Shown here: one piece after another, positions 34,688-46,276 of the stretch
Numbering within the stretch: the stretch's first letter is position 1
How the letters are laid out: each line of letters opens with the position of its first letter
From: Distichodus sexfasciatus
Taxonomy: Eukaryota > Chordata > Actinopteri > Characiformes > Distichodontidae
Length of the DNA stretch: 64,000 bases
Direction of reading: 5' to 3'
Assembly: GCA_032718565.1 (NCBI GenBank)
Contig: JAVGVS010000018.1
Coordinates: 4,757,085 to 4,821,084 of the forward strand
The notes under the pieces: generated by a model
Database searches by the model: none
Told to the model about the DNA's origin: nothing
The model's input: only the letters and a program-made list of their open reading frames with translations
Program-made: the position numbers and the translations under genes

Positions 34688-35391
34688 TACGGAGCCCCTG
34701 AAGTCCCATAAAGTGATTTTTCATATCTTGTGCGCACAAGGTATTATTTTCAAGGAACAGGTTGGCTGTCATGTGGTAAGAGGTTGATTCCAGCATCCCG
34801 GATTACATTTGTTAGACCACTAAGTCAATATAGTATGAATGCCAAATTGTTCAGTAAGCATGCATGTTTTTATGAGACATTTGCATAGTTTTTCCTTATA
34901 TTTTAAGACACCGAATAGCAAACAATATGTTTTTTCAGCAAGATGTTGTTGAGACTGAGTCATATTTCAGTTACATTATGTGCAGAAGACAGTGCTAGCT
35001 TATGCATTGCGACAGTGAATTGCCCAGTACTATATTTAAGCAATTAAAGCGTTAGGATTCTATCTGAACACTGTCAGGAGTAATATAAATAACAATATTG
35101 CAATATTCTATGCATTATAAACTGTGTGGATATGTATGAAGGCCTCAGACACATAGAAACTTACAGTTAATGATCTTCAAAGTCAAAGTGAACTTTGTCA
35201 TCTCTGCCACATACTGTACAGATATACAGAGAGACAAGACGACGTGGCTCCAGTTTTTGCAGTGCAATAGGAAATAAAGAACAGAGAACAAATAATGCAC
35301 ACAGAATAAACAATATGTAAATAGAACACAATATCATAATGTGTGTATAAGATTTAAACCGATCACTTTATGGGACGTCAGGGGCTCCGTA
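34688..35391 (+). mobile_element. 704 bp inverted-repeat element (unclassified)
   Basis: Left end TACGGAGCCCCTGAAGTCCC then ATAAAGTGAT; the right end is its reverse complement with one change (ATCACTTTATGGGACGTCAG then GGGCTCCGTA), about 30 bp. Flanks GATTTG and GACTTG match at 5 of 6 positions and may be a target duplication. The interior is AT-rich, non-coding, and includes a copy of another dispersed repeat at 35178-35345. Confidence 0.83.
35178..35345 (+). repeat. Dispersed repeat E, copy 1 (short)
   Basis: Shares GTCAAAGTGAACTTTGTCAT, ACAGAGAGACAAGACGACGT and GGCTCCAGTTTTTGCAGTGC with a longer copy at 43047. It lies inside the 704 bp inverted-repeat element. The class is unknown; no coding sequence. 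Confidence 0.85.
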
Positions 35392-35762
35392 GACTTGATA
35401 TTCAGTTTTTTCTCTTATTTTACACAGGCAGTTGTTCATCTGACAATTATCAGCAAAACACTTTCCCTTCAGCACTGAGAATAGTATCCGACATACAGTA
35501 TGTGGCCGTACATGGGCTCCACGGTCAGTGAGTCCATCTAAGATGACTGTCTCCCCCTGGTGGCCATCCGTATAGAAAAAGTTGAATTTTCTTCTTCATG
35601 TTAAATAATTATGTAAAGCATTATCCAGGACATTTCTCTAATTGTGTGATTAATTATTGCATAGTTTACATCTCCCAAACTGTGAAATCCAGCAAACCTT
35701 TTAATTAATTTATGTTTGCCTTTTTCTCTTGTTCCACTTTTCATTCATTCTCTCCTCGCCCC

Positions 35763-35799
<37 letters not shown>

Positions 35800-36302
35800 C
35801 TCGCTCTCCCTCTCTCCACCTTTTCTAACTCTCCTCCTCTCAGCTGCATTGTCTACAGCCACTGTTCTGTGCCTAATGAATAACATTCATCAAAGTCATA
35901 ATCGCTTTGATCACACTTAATACACCCTGCCGTGCTCGTTTTTCCCCTCAACAAAGAATTAAAGTGGCTCACTATGAGAGCGCGAGGACACAAACTGGCA
36001 GCGCTGAACTATTTTCTACAACTTTGTGTGCCACATTTTTGTTATCCGCAGTCCTCACTTGACATTTGGACTTCCTTTTTGCAAAAGTAAGTGATGGAGC
36101 ACGTTTGCGTTGTCTTCTGGACACGTCTTTTCACATTTGTCGTTTTGTCATATGAACTGGTTTTAAAAGAATAAAACCCTTTTGGATTTGGATTTTGTGG
36201 AAGCAATCCAAAGAATATTCAAACCAAACAATTATATTATAAATAAACCGACTACCTTTTTGATGAGGATCATCTACATTGTAGCTATGCCTAGCATGTC
36301 AT
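35392..36302. other. Unique sequence with (CT)n
   Basis: Holds a CT microsatellite at about 35766-35818. A 63-codon frame over it is a low-complexity Leu/Ser artefact. Nothing else was recognised. Confidence 0.55.
35766..35818 (+). repeat. (CT)n microsatellite
   Basis: CT dinucleotide repeat with a few CG interruptions toward its end. Confidence 0.96.
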
Positions 36303-36874
36303 TAGTGATGGGAATTCCGGCTCTTTTAAGAGCTTAAATGTATTTATTATCAAAATTTATGTAAAATTATGTGTAAAAGGAATTACTAATGTACAAAACA
36401 TACATTATATCAAATGTTATTTATTTATATGTAGCTTGTTGGTGCCCTAGTGGTAGGACACTTGCCTTTGGACCTCTGGTGTTACCAACGTTGGGTCCCT
36501 GAGCAAGACCCTTAGCCCTAAATTGCTTTCAGGGGAACTGTCCCTGAAATTAGGAAATGTAAGTTGCTCTGGATGAGAGCGTCTGCTAAATGCTGTAAAT
36601 GTAAATGTTATTATATTTAACGTGGAACAGAGTGCTACAAAAATATATGTTAAAGTACAAAAAGAAATACCCATCTCAATTTGACAAAAAGATGCAATCT
36701 CTGATTGTGTGTGTAATATTTATAAACTCTTTCTCTCTCTCTCTCGTTACTGTATCACATGCAGCTTCAACAGAAAAAATAGTATCTCCAGCTCCAAGGC
36801 AAGGGCCGGTTCCGAACGTTCACTTTAGAGAGTCGGCTCTAAGAGCCGTTTTGTTTGTGACCGACACATCACTG
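36303..36874 (+). mobile_element. Non-autonomous hAT-type element carrying a SINE-C
   Basis: Starts TAGTGATGGGAATTCCGGCT and ends GACCGACACATCACTG, with CAGTGATG-type inverted ends and subterminal AAGAGC/GCTCTT motifs. Flanking 8 bp are CATGTCAT (36295-36302) and CATGTCAC (36875-36882), 7 of 8 identical, the hAT signature. A SINE-C lies inside at 36437-36608, so the SINE inserted later. Confidence 0.9.
36437..36608 (+). repeat. SINE-C copy 1, B box deleted
   Basis: Head TGTTGGTGCCCTAGTGGTAG (A-box-like TGCCCTAGTGG), then TTGGACC joined directly to TCTGGTGTTACC. Compared with copy 2 the B box segment is missing between two GACC words, a microhomology deletion. The remainder (GTCCCTGAGCAAGACCCTTA, CTCTGGATGAGAGCGTCTGC, TGTAAATGTAAATG) is intact. 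Confidence 0.92.
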
Positions 36875-37214
36875 CATGTCACTTTGTAAAGAAAACCGAT
36901 TTGCTAAGATGCTTGAGGTGTATAGTCGGACTTCTTCCCATTTATTGACATTTACAACCTTTCAGCCACTCTCTACCTTATTCACCGCCAGTCAGCGCCT
37001 GACCACAGGACCCCAGGTGACCTGATGTTATTGCTTTTATTGGTTTTATTCTCAACACAACAGTGACACTGATATGATAGTAGAAGATCTAGATCTTTAA
37101 GATATAGTCTTTGTCCTGCTGCTATGTGGTCATAAAGTAAGGCCAAGCTGCTCTGTCTTTTTTTTAGTAACATTGCATGGTTAGCAGTGGTCAGCAACAT
37201 GATTAACCTCCTAC

Positions 37215-37695
37215 CAATGTTAATTTTGACAGCATATTTTTACGTAGTTTTAGTCATAGTCTTTTGAAAAAAAATGTAATTTAGTTTCAGTCATAATTTA
37301 GTCATCTAAATTATTGTAGTTTTATCTGAGTAAATATCATAAAATTACAGTCGACTAAAATTGCAATTGATTTAGTCGACTAAAATTAAAAGTGTAAAGT
37401 CTGAAAGTGTAAAGTTATTTCTGAAAGTCATTATGGAATGTTATTAAGGTCTGACTGTGCAGGACACAAAGACACAGGTTTGACTTCCGTGAACTACATT
37501 AGTTCTGATTGAATCTCGTCTCTGGCAAACATTTTAATCTCGTTTTTATTCGTTGGCAAAAGTTTTAATACATTTCAACATAGTCTTAGGCCTCGCGAAA
37601 TCATTTTTATTTAGTTATCATCTCGTTTTAGTCTGAAAGTAAAGGTCGTGGACGATAACTATGACAAAAAATGTTTGTCAACAAAATTAACACTG
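37215..37695 (+). mobile_element. Inverted-repeat element, probably hAT-derived
   Basis: CAATGTTAATTTTGACAGC at the left and GTCAACAAAATTAACACTG at the right are imperfect inverted repeats. Flanks CCTCCTAC and CATCCAAC agree at 6 of 8 positions. The interior is full of TTTAGTC/GACTAAA words. Repeats with GTTAATTTTGTCGAC-like ends are frequent in fish. No coding sequence. Confidence 0.75.
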
Positions 37696-37761
37696 CATCC
37701 AACAAGAATAATGTCATTATAAATGGTTCAAGAATGATGGGACAGTGGATGGTAACACAAT

Positions 37762-37999
37762 GGCAGTTGCTAGGGTAACGGTAAAGAAGTTGGCGCTGTG
37801 ATCAGAAGGGTGCCGGTTCGAATCCTGGGTCGGTAAAGGTGCCACCGAAGTGCTCATGAGCAGGGTACCGTCCCCACGCACTGCTCCCCAGGTGCTGCCC
37901 ACTCCTCCTTCACAGATGGGTCAAATGCAGACGTGACATTCCGTGGTGGTGCGCTGTGTGCTGTGGTGTGTTCACACTGACAAATAATCACTTACTTTC
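37762..37999 (+). repeat. SINE-A copy 10
   Basis: Near full-length. Head TGGCAGTTGCTAGGGTAACG, consensus B box (GGTTCGAATCCTGG), middle CCGTCCCCACGCACTGCTCC, complete 3' end CAAATAATCACTTACTTTCA. Confidence 0.93.
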
Positions 38000-38260
38000 A
38001 CAAACTCCCCACAGCAATAGATAATCTATGTAATCGGTATATTTTATGGACACACCAACTAGTTATATGTACAAACACATCCAAATTTACACACTGTATT
38101 TACACAGTGTTCCTTTTTAACAGTGGCTGGACAGTGTATATCAGAAAACAACCTCACATTCCCCTAATTGTCTATACTTCACAAAAAACTTCTCATCTGT
38201 TACACACGTGAACATAATGAACATGCAGAGAGGGGTCCAAAGGGATCTGTGGGAACATAT

Positions 38261-38894
38261 AGGCTACGTTCACACTGCCAGCCACATCGTTCAATTCACA
38301 TCAGATTTGTCTATCTTCACGGTTCACATTCATAACTACAAGTGACCTGTATCTGACTGTAATGTGAACGGTCGTCCGAAACCTCACGCATGCGCACACT
38401 GATACGTTTTTACACGGGTCAACTCCGTCACCGACAACAAAAAACGTCATATCTGTGGGACGACTCATGGCATTAAAAATGGAGGTGTTAGTAGCTCACG
38501 CATGTATCGCACTTTGCTCTGGAAGACGACACACAGTGAATCAGCTGTACATGAGCAGGTCGAAAAGGAGAAAAAAAGTCAGGCGGCTAGCTTTTTCTGT
38601 TATCGCAGCTCTCCTCCATTTTTACCTTCCCGCGCTGCCGGTGCAGGCTGATGATGTCAGCGCATGCGTATAAGCAAAAAGCCACATGAATTCCGATCTG
38701 AGCGTTCACATTCAGGTCGCATGGCCGCGAATCGGATACTTATGCGATTTAGTACCACATATGAAAGTGACACAAATCCGATTTGAAAAGATCAGATTTG
38801 CGTGTCCACACAGCACTGAAAAGATCAGATCTGTGTCACATTAAGGTAAAAAATCCGATTTGAGTCACTTCAGCATGGCAGTGTGAACGTAGTC
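38261..38894 (+). mobile_element. 634 bp inverted-repeat element, ACGTTCACACTG type
   Basis: CTACGTTCACACTGCCAGCC at the left and GGCAGTGTGAACGTAGTC at the right form inverted ends of about 18 bp, with ATAT on both outer sides. Inside are several ATCAGATT/AATCCGATTT motifs and a higher GC core. The short frame 38455-38673 is not gene-like. Class not assigned. Confidence 0.85.
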
Positions 38895-41303
38895 ATATAT
38901 GCCAGCTTTTTGGCTGATCCATTAACTGTGTATTTATGTAGCTAAAGAGAACATGAAACCTTGCAAATATTGCACACACACACACACACACACTCACACA
39001 CATATACACACACATCTTGCTTGGGTATTCTGGGCATAATGTGGGGGTCTGTACAGATCATTCCTCACGGTGCTGCTGCTAATCCCCCTGCTCCTTATTC
39101 CCCACTGCCTTAATGAGTCGTGTGTACTACAGCAGCTAATGTGGCATTGATGAGTTTGAGTTAGAGCGTGAAAAATGACTCATCCTGATACAGAGAGAGC
39201 GAGCGAGCGAGGGAGGGAGGGAGGACGAAGAGAGATAGAGGCAAACGTGCTTACATTACTCCTGGGTCTAATTGATCTGACCTACGCTATTATGAATGGG
39301 CACTTAAGTATCTACTGAGCCATTCCGTTCTTTATATTCATTTCTTCTAAAGTGGGTCCAAAGTGCATGTTGTTCGGGGAATGTACAGTATATTGGAGAT
39401 GAGTCGTAACAGTTTTATTGTTTAATATGTGAAAATTGAAGAACTGCTAAAGGCCTTGAGAACTCCTGCTGATTTCAGGTCATTAATAAAAATGTCTGTT
39501 TGCTGTAGTTGTTACTTGCATGGAAGGCTATTTTTCTACTGTATATGCGATATAAAATTTTATAACAGTCTTTTTTGCCAGATTTCCAGTCTCTCCCCTC
39601 TCACTTGTCTTAGAGAAGAGTTCGTTTTGCAGTCCGTGGAGCGATGCCGTATTGATGCAAACGCTCCCTGCTATCTCAGCACACAGCACAGGAGGACAAT
39701 TCAGCAAACATACATTTTTAATCAAGAGGAATTTCTCTTCCAATCTCTGACCTTCAGCCCCGAAAAATTCTTCTCAATAATTCATTATATTTCTGCCTCC
39801 CGCCCCTATTGGATACAAAGATCTCAAATGGGGGATGGGTGTTGCCGAATGTGCTGCGTGTTTAGTTTTTGGGATTGATTATTAATCTGAAATCACTGTT
39901 TATGCAATCTGTCTGCCAAGAAATGATGGATAATCCATTTACTTCCATCATTGCTGCATGAAGGAGACACCGTTCTGAGTCGGGGGATGTTATTTAAGTG
40001 ATATTTAGTATATTCAATTTTATGCAACATTTTCTACCTTTCCAATGAAATACTGTTTGTAAGGAATAACAAAGGAATGCAATTTCTTTTTAATCATTTC
40101 TGCACTTGTGGTGGTGTCTAGCCCAAATGCCAGGTTGTATATGGTGCCTGTATCTGAATGCCTGTCTCATATTGAATTTCACAGCTGAATGGGTTCTAAC
40201 CCTGGGCGAGGGAAAGGAAAAGCTCTGCCTCTCTCTCTTTCTGAGTGTGACACAGAGAGTGAGTCCATTCTCCCTAATCTACCGAACTCTACCGCCGAGT
40301 TCAGCAGCATCCTCTGGCAGTGTCTGAGATTGTTTCACAAATCTGTGGCTGAACCTAGAAAAACTATTGCAACTTTTGAAATGTGAAACATAACTGCAGT
40401 TTTATTACTGCTGTGTCTCTTTAAATTGAAAACTAATATTTTATTATTAAGCAGTTATATGTTTTTCAAATCTTTTCATTTTGATCAACGTACTATCTGG
40501 ACGTAGGTCATAATGCACATTTCTGTTTGTGCAGTTAGATATAAGAACATGTAAACTGCAGATTTCCACACAGGACGTAGAGATTCTAAATTCCACTCAG
40601 ATTCCACTCAAATCCTTAACTCTCCATGCGGTGTCTGCCCTGCCTTACAACGTCCAGCCCTGAGGTGACAATGTATTGTACAGCTTACTCTTGCATTTTC
40701 ACAACAGGCAGCCTGTTCTTCCTTCATCACTCACCACGATCTGCATGAAGAGATCACCGCCACACCTCCAGGTTCTCATGAATTTAGCAGTTATGACCCA
40801 TAAATGTGTTCAGTGTTTCAAGGGAATTTTCTCCATAGTTGTGTAAGCACCCAGAATGATGTAACTAATGCTGTTCTGTCTCAAAGAGGAATATGTTTAT
40901 TTTTCTGCAGCGTATTGGACTAAATAATGTAATAATGCTGTTGTTTTAATGTTGTACCTTTCTCTAGTCATTGCAACATCATTTTATTAATTCAGAACAT
41001 GAAAAAGAAAACAATACCTGTTTGATGAGCTCTGGAAAGATGGAGGCAAATTTAATTCATTATTCATCTTAACTTGCTGTTTCTCTCTAAGCGTACAGGT
41101 GATGTCATGTCTCATGGCTCCTTCGGGAGCTCTGCTCTTGTGTGTGTAGGTGTGTGTGTGTGGGTGTGTGTATTTAGCACCTGTGGATGTTGAAAGGCTA
41201 AATACCTAATTTCTCTGACTGAAAGCATGGATGTCCTTGTGAATTCCTTAAAACTTGATTTTTATTCTATAATTATAGCAGAAAACTAGTCAGCCACGCT
41301 ACA
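38895..41303. other. Unique sequence with CA and GAGG runs
   Basis: (CA)n at about 38973-39012 and GAGC/GAGG repeats at about 39194-39225. The 149-codon frame at 39429-39878 (plus) has no recognisable domain; the block may be conserved non-coding DNA. No gene supported. Confidence 0.5.
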
Positions 41304-41317
41304 TTTTATTAATCATT

Positions 41318-41617
41318 CATTCATTCATTCATTCATTCATTATCTGAACCGCTTAATCCCAACTGGGGTCGCGGGGGAACCAGGAACGAGCCTATCCTGG
41401 GAACTGACAGGCGCAAGGCGGGGAACAACCCTGGGCAGGCGCCGACACACAGCAGGGCACACACACTCACATTCACACCTTACGAGGCCAATTTAGAGTC
41501 GCCAATTTATCTATATTGCATGCCTTTGGACTGTGGGAGGAAACCGGAGCACCCGGAGGAAACCCACGCGAACACGGGGAGAGCACGCAAACTCCTCACA
41601 GAAAGACCCTATGGCCG
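41318..41617 (-). repeat. SINE-B copy f with perfect 14 bp target duplication
   Basis: Reverse, 5'-truncated SINE-B ending at ACAGAAAGACCCTATGGCCG. It is flanked by TTTTATTAATCATT at 41304-41317 and again at 41618-41631, an exact 14 bp match. This is the clearest target-site duplication in the window and marks the youngest-looking SINE-B insertion. The ATTC tail is five or more units long. Confidence 0.95.
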
Positions 41618-42140
41618 TTTTATTAATCATTATCTCATTATTAAGTTGTGTTAGTTGTTTGCTACTATAGTGTTTGATTATTTTACAGTTGTGTGTGTGT
41701 GTGTGTTTCCTCAGTGGTAAAAAGCCAAGCAATAGAAACTAAATGTGATGATTACTGCTGAAGGTTCTCCTCACACTTTTTCCCTCGATGGTCCCCAGTT
41801 GCCTCCCAGTGGACTAGTTTTAAGAAGCCTTAGACAGTGTGACACATTCTATTAGATATGTGAAAATGTGTCTGACACGTCTGCACCATGTGTAGACTCC
41901 CATTCTTAATGGAGCACTGGATGAATAATGAGGTCCGTGCGTCTGTCTGACGTAATTCTCTAAAAGATTGGGATCGCCCCAGACCCTCAGTTAATACACA
42001 TTTATGCAGAAGAAGACCTCAGACCATGTTATTGTGCTTCTTAGAAACATTAATATTGATTAGATCTAAGTTATATTACGCTACCTAAAACTTTTTATGA
42101 CTTTTTATCTGAACAGGAATTGTGTACAGTGTTCTGCATG

Positions 42141-42413
42141 TTCATTCATTCATTCATCCATTATCCGCTTAATCCCTATCGGGGTCGCGGGGGGACCAGA
42201 GCATATCCCGCGAACTACGGGCACAAGACCACTGCAGGACTCACATTCACGCCTTACGGGCCAATTTAGAGTCGCCAATTAACCTACAGTGCATGCTTTT
42301 GGACTGTGGGAAGAAGCCAGAGCACCCAGAGGAAACCCACACAAACACGGGGAGAGCATGCACACAGAAAGAGCCCACGGCCGACCCAGGGATTGAACCC
42401 AGGACCTTCTCGC
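42141..42413 (-). repeat. SINE-B copy g
   Basis: Reverse copy from TTCATTCATTCATTCATCCA to the B-box complement (GGGATTGAACCCAGGACCTT). It has a deletion in the CGCC/ACAC part (CGGGCACAAGACCACTGCAG). The head beyond the B box is lost. Confidence 0.92.
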
Positions 42414-43046
42414 AAAAGGCCTTAAGTTGTAGTGGGTGGATATGAAATTAATAAGCATCTAGCAACATTCCTCCTGGAATGAATCCGACAGATCGTGTTG
42501 CAAGTAGTTTGATGTTGCAGAGCTCTGTGTTTCTGTAAGTATGCAACCTCTCAACCTATCCTCCCCCACCTCAGAATTTCAGCTGCTTGAGTAAAATCAT
42601 CATGGACATCAGTAGCACGGGCAGTGCAGTGCTGAATAATTGAACAGGAAGTGTGTTTTCACACACAAACATGCAGTGGATGCTGGGAACAGGGCAGAAG
42701 ATGATGTCATCCTTCCAGAATCTTCTGCTTTCTTCCTCTCTATTTCATCTCTGAGACCAACTCGGTTACTGTACCAAGCATCTGTCATTAGAGTGCTAGT
42801 TTAGTTCATTTTTGTGCTGTCGGCTCCCTCACAGTTATCAGTACTTGCCAGCGAAATCTGAAATAACAGATATAATGTTATCTGAAATTAGGTTTGAAAT
42901 GTGTGTAAAGATAAGACCTCAGAGGAAAGTAGAAAATAGATGAAAATAGAATTCCTCTTTAGAACAAACCAAAAAGGAAAAAACCTTTCACTCTTTATCC
43001 CTGTTAGCCACACCCTTAATTGATGGAAGTTTCATGAAACATGAAA
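42414..43046. other. Unique sequence, no gene seen
   Basis: No repeat or exon recognised. Confidence 0.5.
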
Positions 43047-43680
43047 GTCAAAGTCAACTTTATTGTCATCTCTGCTATATTCTGTTCAGATACACAGAGA
43101 GACGAGACGACGTGGCTCCAGTTTTCACAGTGCAACAAGAATTAGGGAACAAAGAAGAAATAAGGCACACGGAACGAACAATATATAAAAAGAATACAAA
43201 ATATACATTTTAAACTAGAAATGGAATATTAAGTATAACTTTAAACTAGAACTAGAAATAGAGGAGAGACAGTTTGGATGCAGTATTAACCTACAAAAGT
43301 GGAAATTGACTTTAACACTGAATGTGCATGAGGTTAGTAACAGTTTCAATATGACAAATTCTATATCCAGTCTATTAATAAAACAGTATCTTCTTAAAAA
43401 TCTGACTAACATTTAAATTTGTGCAGATATTTTAACAGCAGTGGAGAACCAGAGTCTGTGCAATACTTCAATAATTTGTGTAGAAACAGTTAGTGAGAAA
43501 GTGACCGGTGATATATACATTCAGTGTTCAATGGTTGTGCAAATAAGTAGCGGCAGTGCAAAAATTATTGTAGCAGTGTTGTAGCAACAGTCATCTGAGG
43601 AGGATTACTACTACAATCGTCTGGCGTTAAATGTGTGCCAGATCAACAACAGTTTGCAGTGATAATACTGTACAGTTTGT
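43047..43680 (+). repeat. Dispersed repeat E, copy 2 (longer)
   Basis: Starts GTCAAAGTCAACTTTATTGT and shares ACAGAGAGACGAGACGACGT, then GGCTCCAGTTTTCACAGTGC, with copy 1. Downstream text (GTGCAAATAAGTAGCGGCAG and similar) is probably part of the same repeat, though only the first ~160 bp are supported by a second copy here. No coding sequence; class unknown. Confidence 0.75.
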
Positions 43681-45696
43681 AAATATAAACATTATTCTTA
43701 ATGAGAGATGTCTTTTAGAATCTCAATAAATGATGAACTGTTTATTATAAATATTCTGTGGTATAATAAATGTGGTATTTCTTTCGTAGTGTGTTATAAC
43801 AGAGATACACATTTAGAGGCACAAGATCCACCTGTCCCAAGTCCTGATGATGTCATAGTCTCTTCACCCTCCATTTCCTCATCTCCGGAAAAATGTTACC
43901 TCTACTCCACATTAGTGAAGTCTCACTGCCTCACCCTGTAACTAGCCAGTGGCCCTTACACACACTCACACACACACAATCACTAAGTGCTCCCTTCTCT
44001 CAGAGGGAGACAGAGAGGGTTCGTCACAACTTGCACTGCTGATGTGAGCTGACAGAGCAACACTTACAGGGGCAGGAATATTCAGGCCAGTGAGCCATTA
44101 AGACTGTCGAGTGACAAAGGGATGCTCTTTACACAGCTCTCTCCCAGAAACACACAGTACAGCAGATAGCAACGAGAGACCACATCATCCTACACACTTA
44201 CACACACACAGACACACACAACCACGTTTCAACAAAATCCGCAACCGCTTACTTGCCAAACGTGTCTGGATGATCTGTGAACCTCATCCATGGACAGCTG
44301 TCAGCATTTTAATAATTTAATTTCTATTCAATTCCAAATGTCTCCTTTCAGTACAGGTGCCTCATTTGCGGCCACCCTGTGGTCAGTGACATTGAGTGAG
44401 GCCACGGTCATTTGAAACGTGGGCCAACAGACGGAGCTCAGAAGATGGGGACTCTAACATGTAATTCCCCTGTCTGCTTTTGGGGTTGCCATGTCACTCC
44501 CAATTATTCTCACTTGGCTGATAATGGAATAGAAAGACACCTTTGGTGATCTCTCAATTCTCTTTCCCTCTTGCTCACTCTCTCGCCTTCATTATTTCTC
44601 TTCTTGTCTCTTGACTGACACTGAACCGGCCTCATTCTCTTTCTTTGTTCAGCAGAAAATCCCCAGTGCTGATGAACTCTTTTTATTTTACTGCCTGGTT
44701 TTAGCAGCCGCATCAAGCTGCAGGGACTTTAAAGCTTGGAACTGCATTCATTTAAGGTGCTTATTTAGTCTTCATTGATTAAATGATTAAATGCTTTTAA
44801 CAATAAATCTGACCATTTATCGGGGCCTTTTTCTACCAAATCCACATTATAGGAAAATAATAAAAACAGCAGACTTCTAAAAGGTTCTTCACCTCCATAT
44901 ATAATGACTGCTGCAGCTGAGCCCTCTGTTCTTCAGGGGCTTTTTCAAATAAAATCATGTCATTTCTGTGGCCAATGATAATAATCTTTTATTTGACTTT
45001 TATTTCTCTATTTATTTTTTATTTGATTCGTTGTGTTTGTAATGCCTTTTGGGATTTCTTTGTGCCTCTTAAATGCAGCATCAGCGACAAGATCATTGCA
45101 TTGGTTCAGCTTACAATCTACATGGGTTAAAAAAATATATTTTTTATTTCATCTCTTGCCGGGACATTGTGATTCTGTCAAAGTGCCTCTGAGGTGATTT
45201 GCTATTTAATTAGAAATAGTGTAGCTAACATGATTTTTTAATGAGAGGACCACTTTCACCAGCCCCAGAAAGTCATTTAGCGTCCGTGAGTCACTCTGGG
45301 GAGTGCTAGCATTCATGGGTAGGGGTTAAGTGAATTGGGATGGAGTCATTTTATTGGAGTTGTTTGTTTATTAAAAACATTTGCGCTGAAATTAAAACTG
45401 CATTGTTAATTCATACAGATGCAATAAAAGCATTTTTTTTAAATTATATCAGCCACAGCATTTCTTTGGGGCTATAACTTGAAATAAACATGCTGTGAAT
45501 TCTTTAGCAGTGTTCGAGTTCGAGATTAGTAGGTAAACACCAACGTTGTACGGAGACAAACTGGACCGATTTTGTAATCCTTTGTTGTGCTGTGGTTTCC
45601 TCTCCCCAACTGTAGGAGGGGCAGCATCATTAATTCATAATGTTTGTGCAAGAAGGAAAAACTGTGAAGTGTGTTAGTGTGTGTGTTTGTGTGTGC
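43681..45696. other. Unique sequence with CA runs
   Basis: Short CA runs near 43961-43978 and 44196-44221. No gene recognised. Confidence 0.5.
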
Positions 45697-45955
45697 CGTG
45701 TTTTTTCCGATGTGGGGACCTTTATGGGCCTTTTTGTTCCCTAAAATCACTTTTATTCATTTTTTGTGGCATTGTGGGGACATTTGAGAGGTCCCCATGA
45801 GAAAAATGACTTTATCAAAAATGTGCTTGTGAAACTAAAACTAAAAGTGGTAAAAGATGTGCATTTGGTTACTGAGGTTAAGGTTAGGGTCAGGATTAGC
45901 TGTAGAATCTAGTCATTTTGAGAGACTATGGAATGTCCCCACAAAGATAGTTGTA
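45697..45955 (+). repeat. Repeat D copy 2
   Basis: Follows a GT run. GATGTGGGGACCTTTATGGG at the left, core TGTGGGGACATTTGAGAGGT and TTACTGAGGTTAAGGTTAGG, and the right end GTCCCCACAAAGATAG. The right end runs almost directly into a SINE-B. Confidence 0.87.
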
Positions 45956-45962
45956 CAAGTTG

Positions 45963-46257
45963 TACAAGGCCAGAGCTTATCCTGGGAACTACGGGCACCA
46001 GGCTGGAACTAAGCCTGGGCGGGCGCCAACACACCACAGGGCATACACACTCACACAAACACATTTTCACGCACACTTTGCAGCGCCAATTTAGAGTTGC
46101 CAATTAACCTATATTGCATGCTTTTGGAATGTGGGAGGAAACCCACACAAACATGGAGAGAGCATGCAAACTCCACACAGAAAGAGCCTACAGGATCGAA
46201 CCCAGGACTTTTTCACTGTGAGGCGGCAGCACTAACCCCTGTACCACCGTACCGCCT
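45963..46257 (-). repeat. SINE-B copy h, tail missing
   Basis: Reverse copy from AGAGCTTATCCTGGGAACTA to the head (GAGGCGGCAGCACTAACCCC then TGTACCACCGTACCGCC). The ATTC tail and adjacent 3' end are gone where it abuts repeat D. Confidence 0.92.
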
Positions 46258-46276
46258 GCTAAAGTGTATTTAGATA

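Noticed and set aside
35750..35820. CRISPR-like array
   Set aside because: The only regularly spaced repeats are microsatellites; no spacer structure, and the DNA is from a vertebrate.
35729..35920. Leu/Ser-rich 63-codon frame
   Set aside because: Produced by the CT microsatellite.
39429..39878. 149-codon open frame on the plus strand
   Set aside because: Cysteine-rich look comes from chance TGT/TGC codons; no family signature and no upstream gene context.
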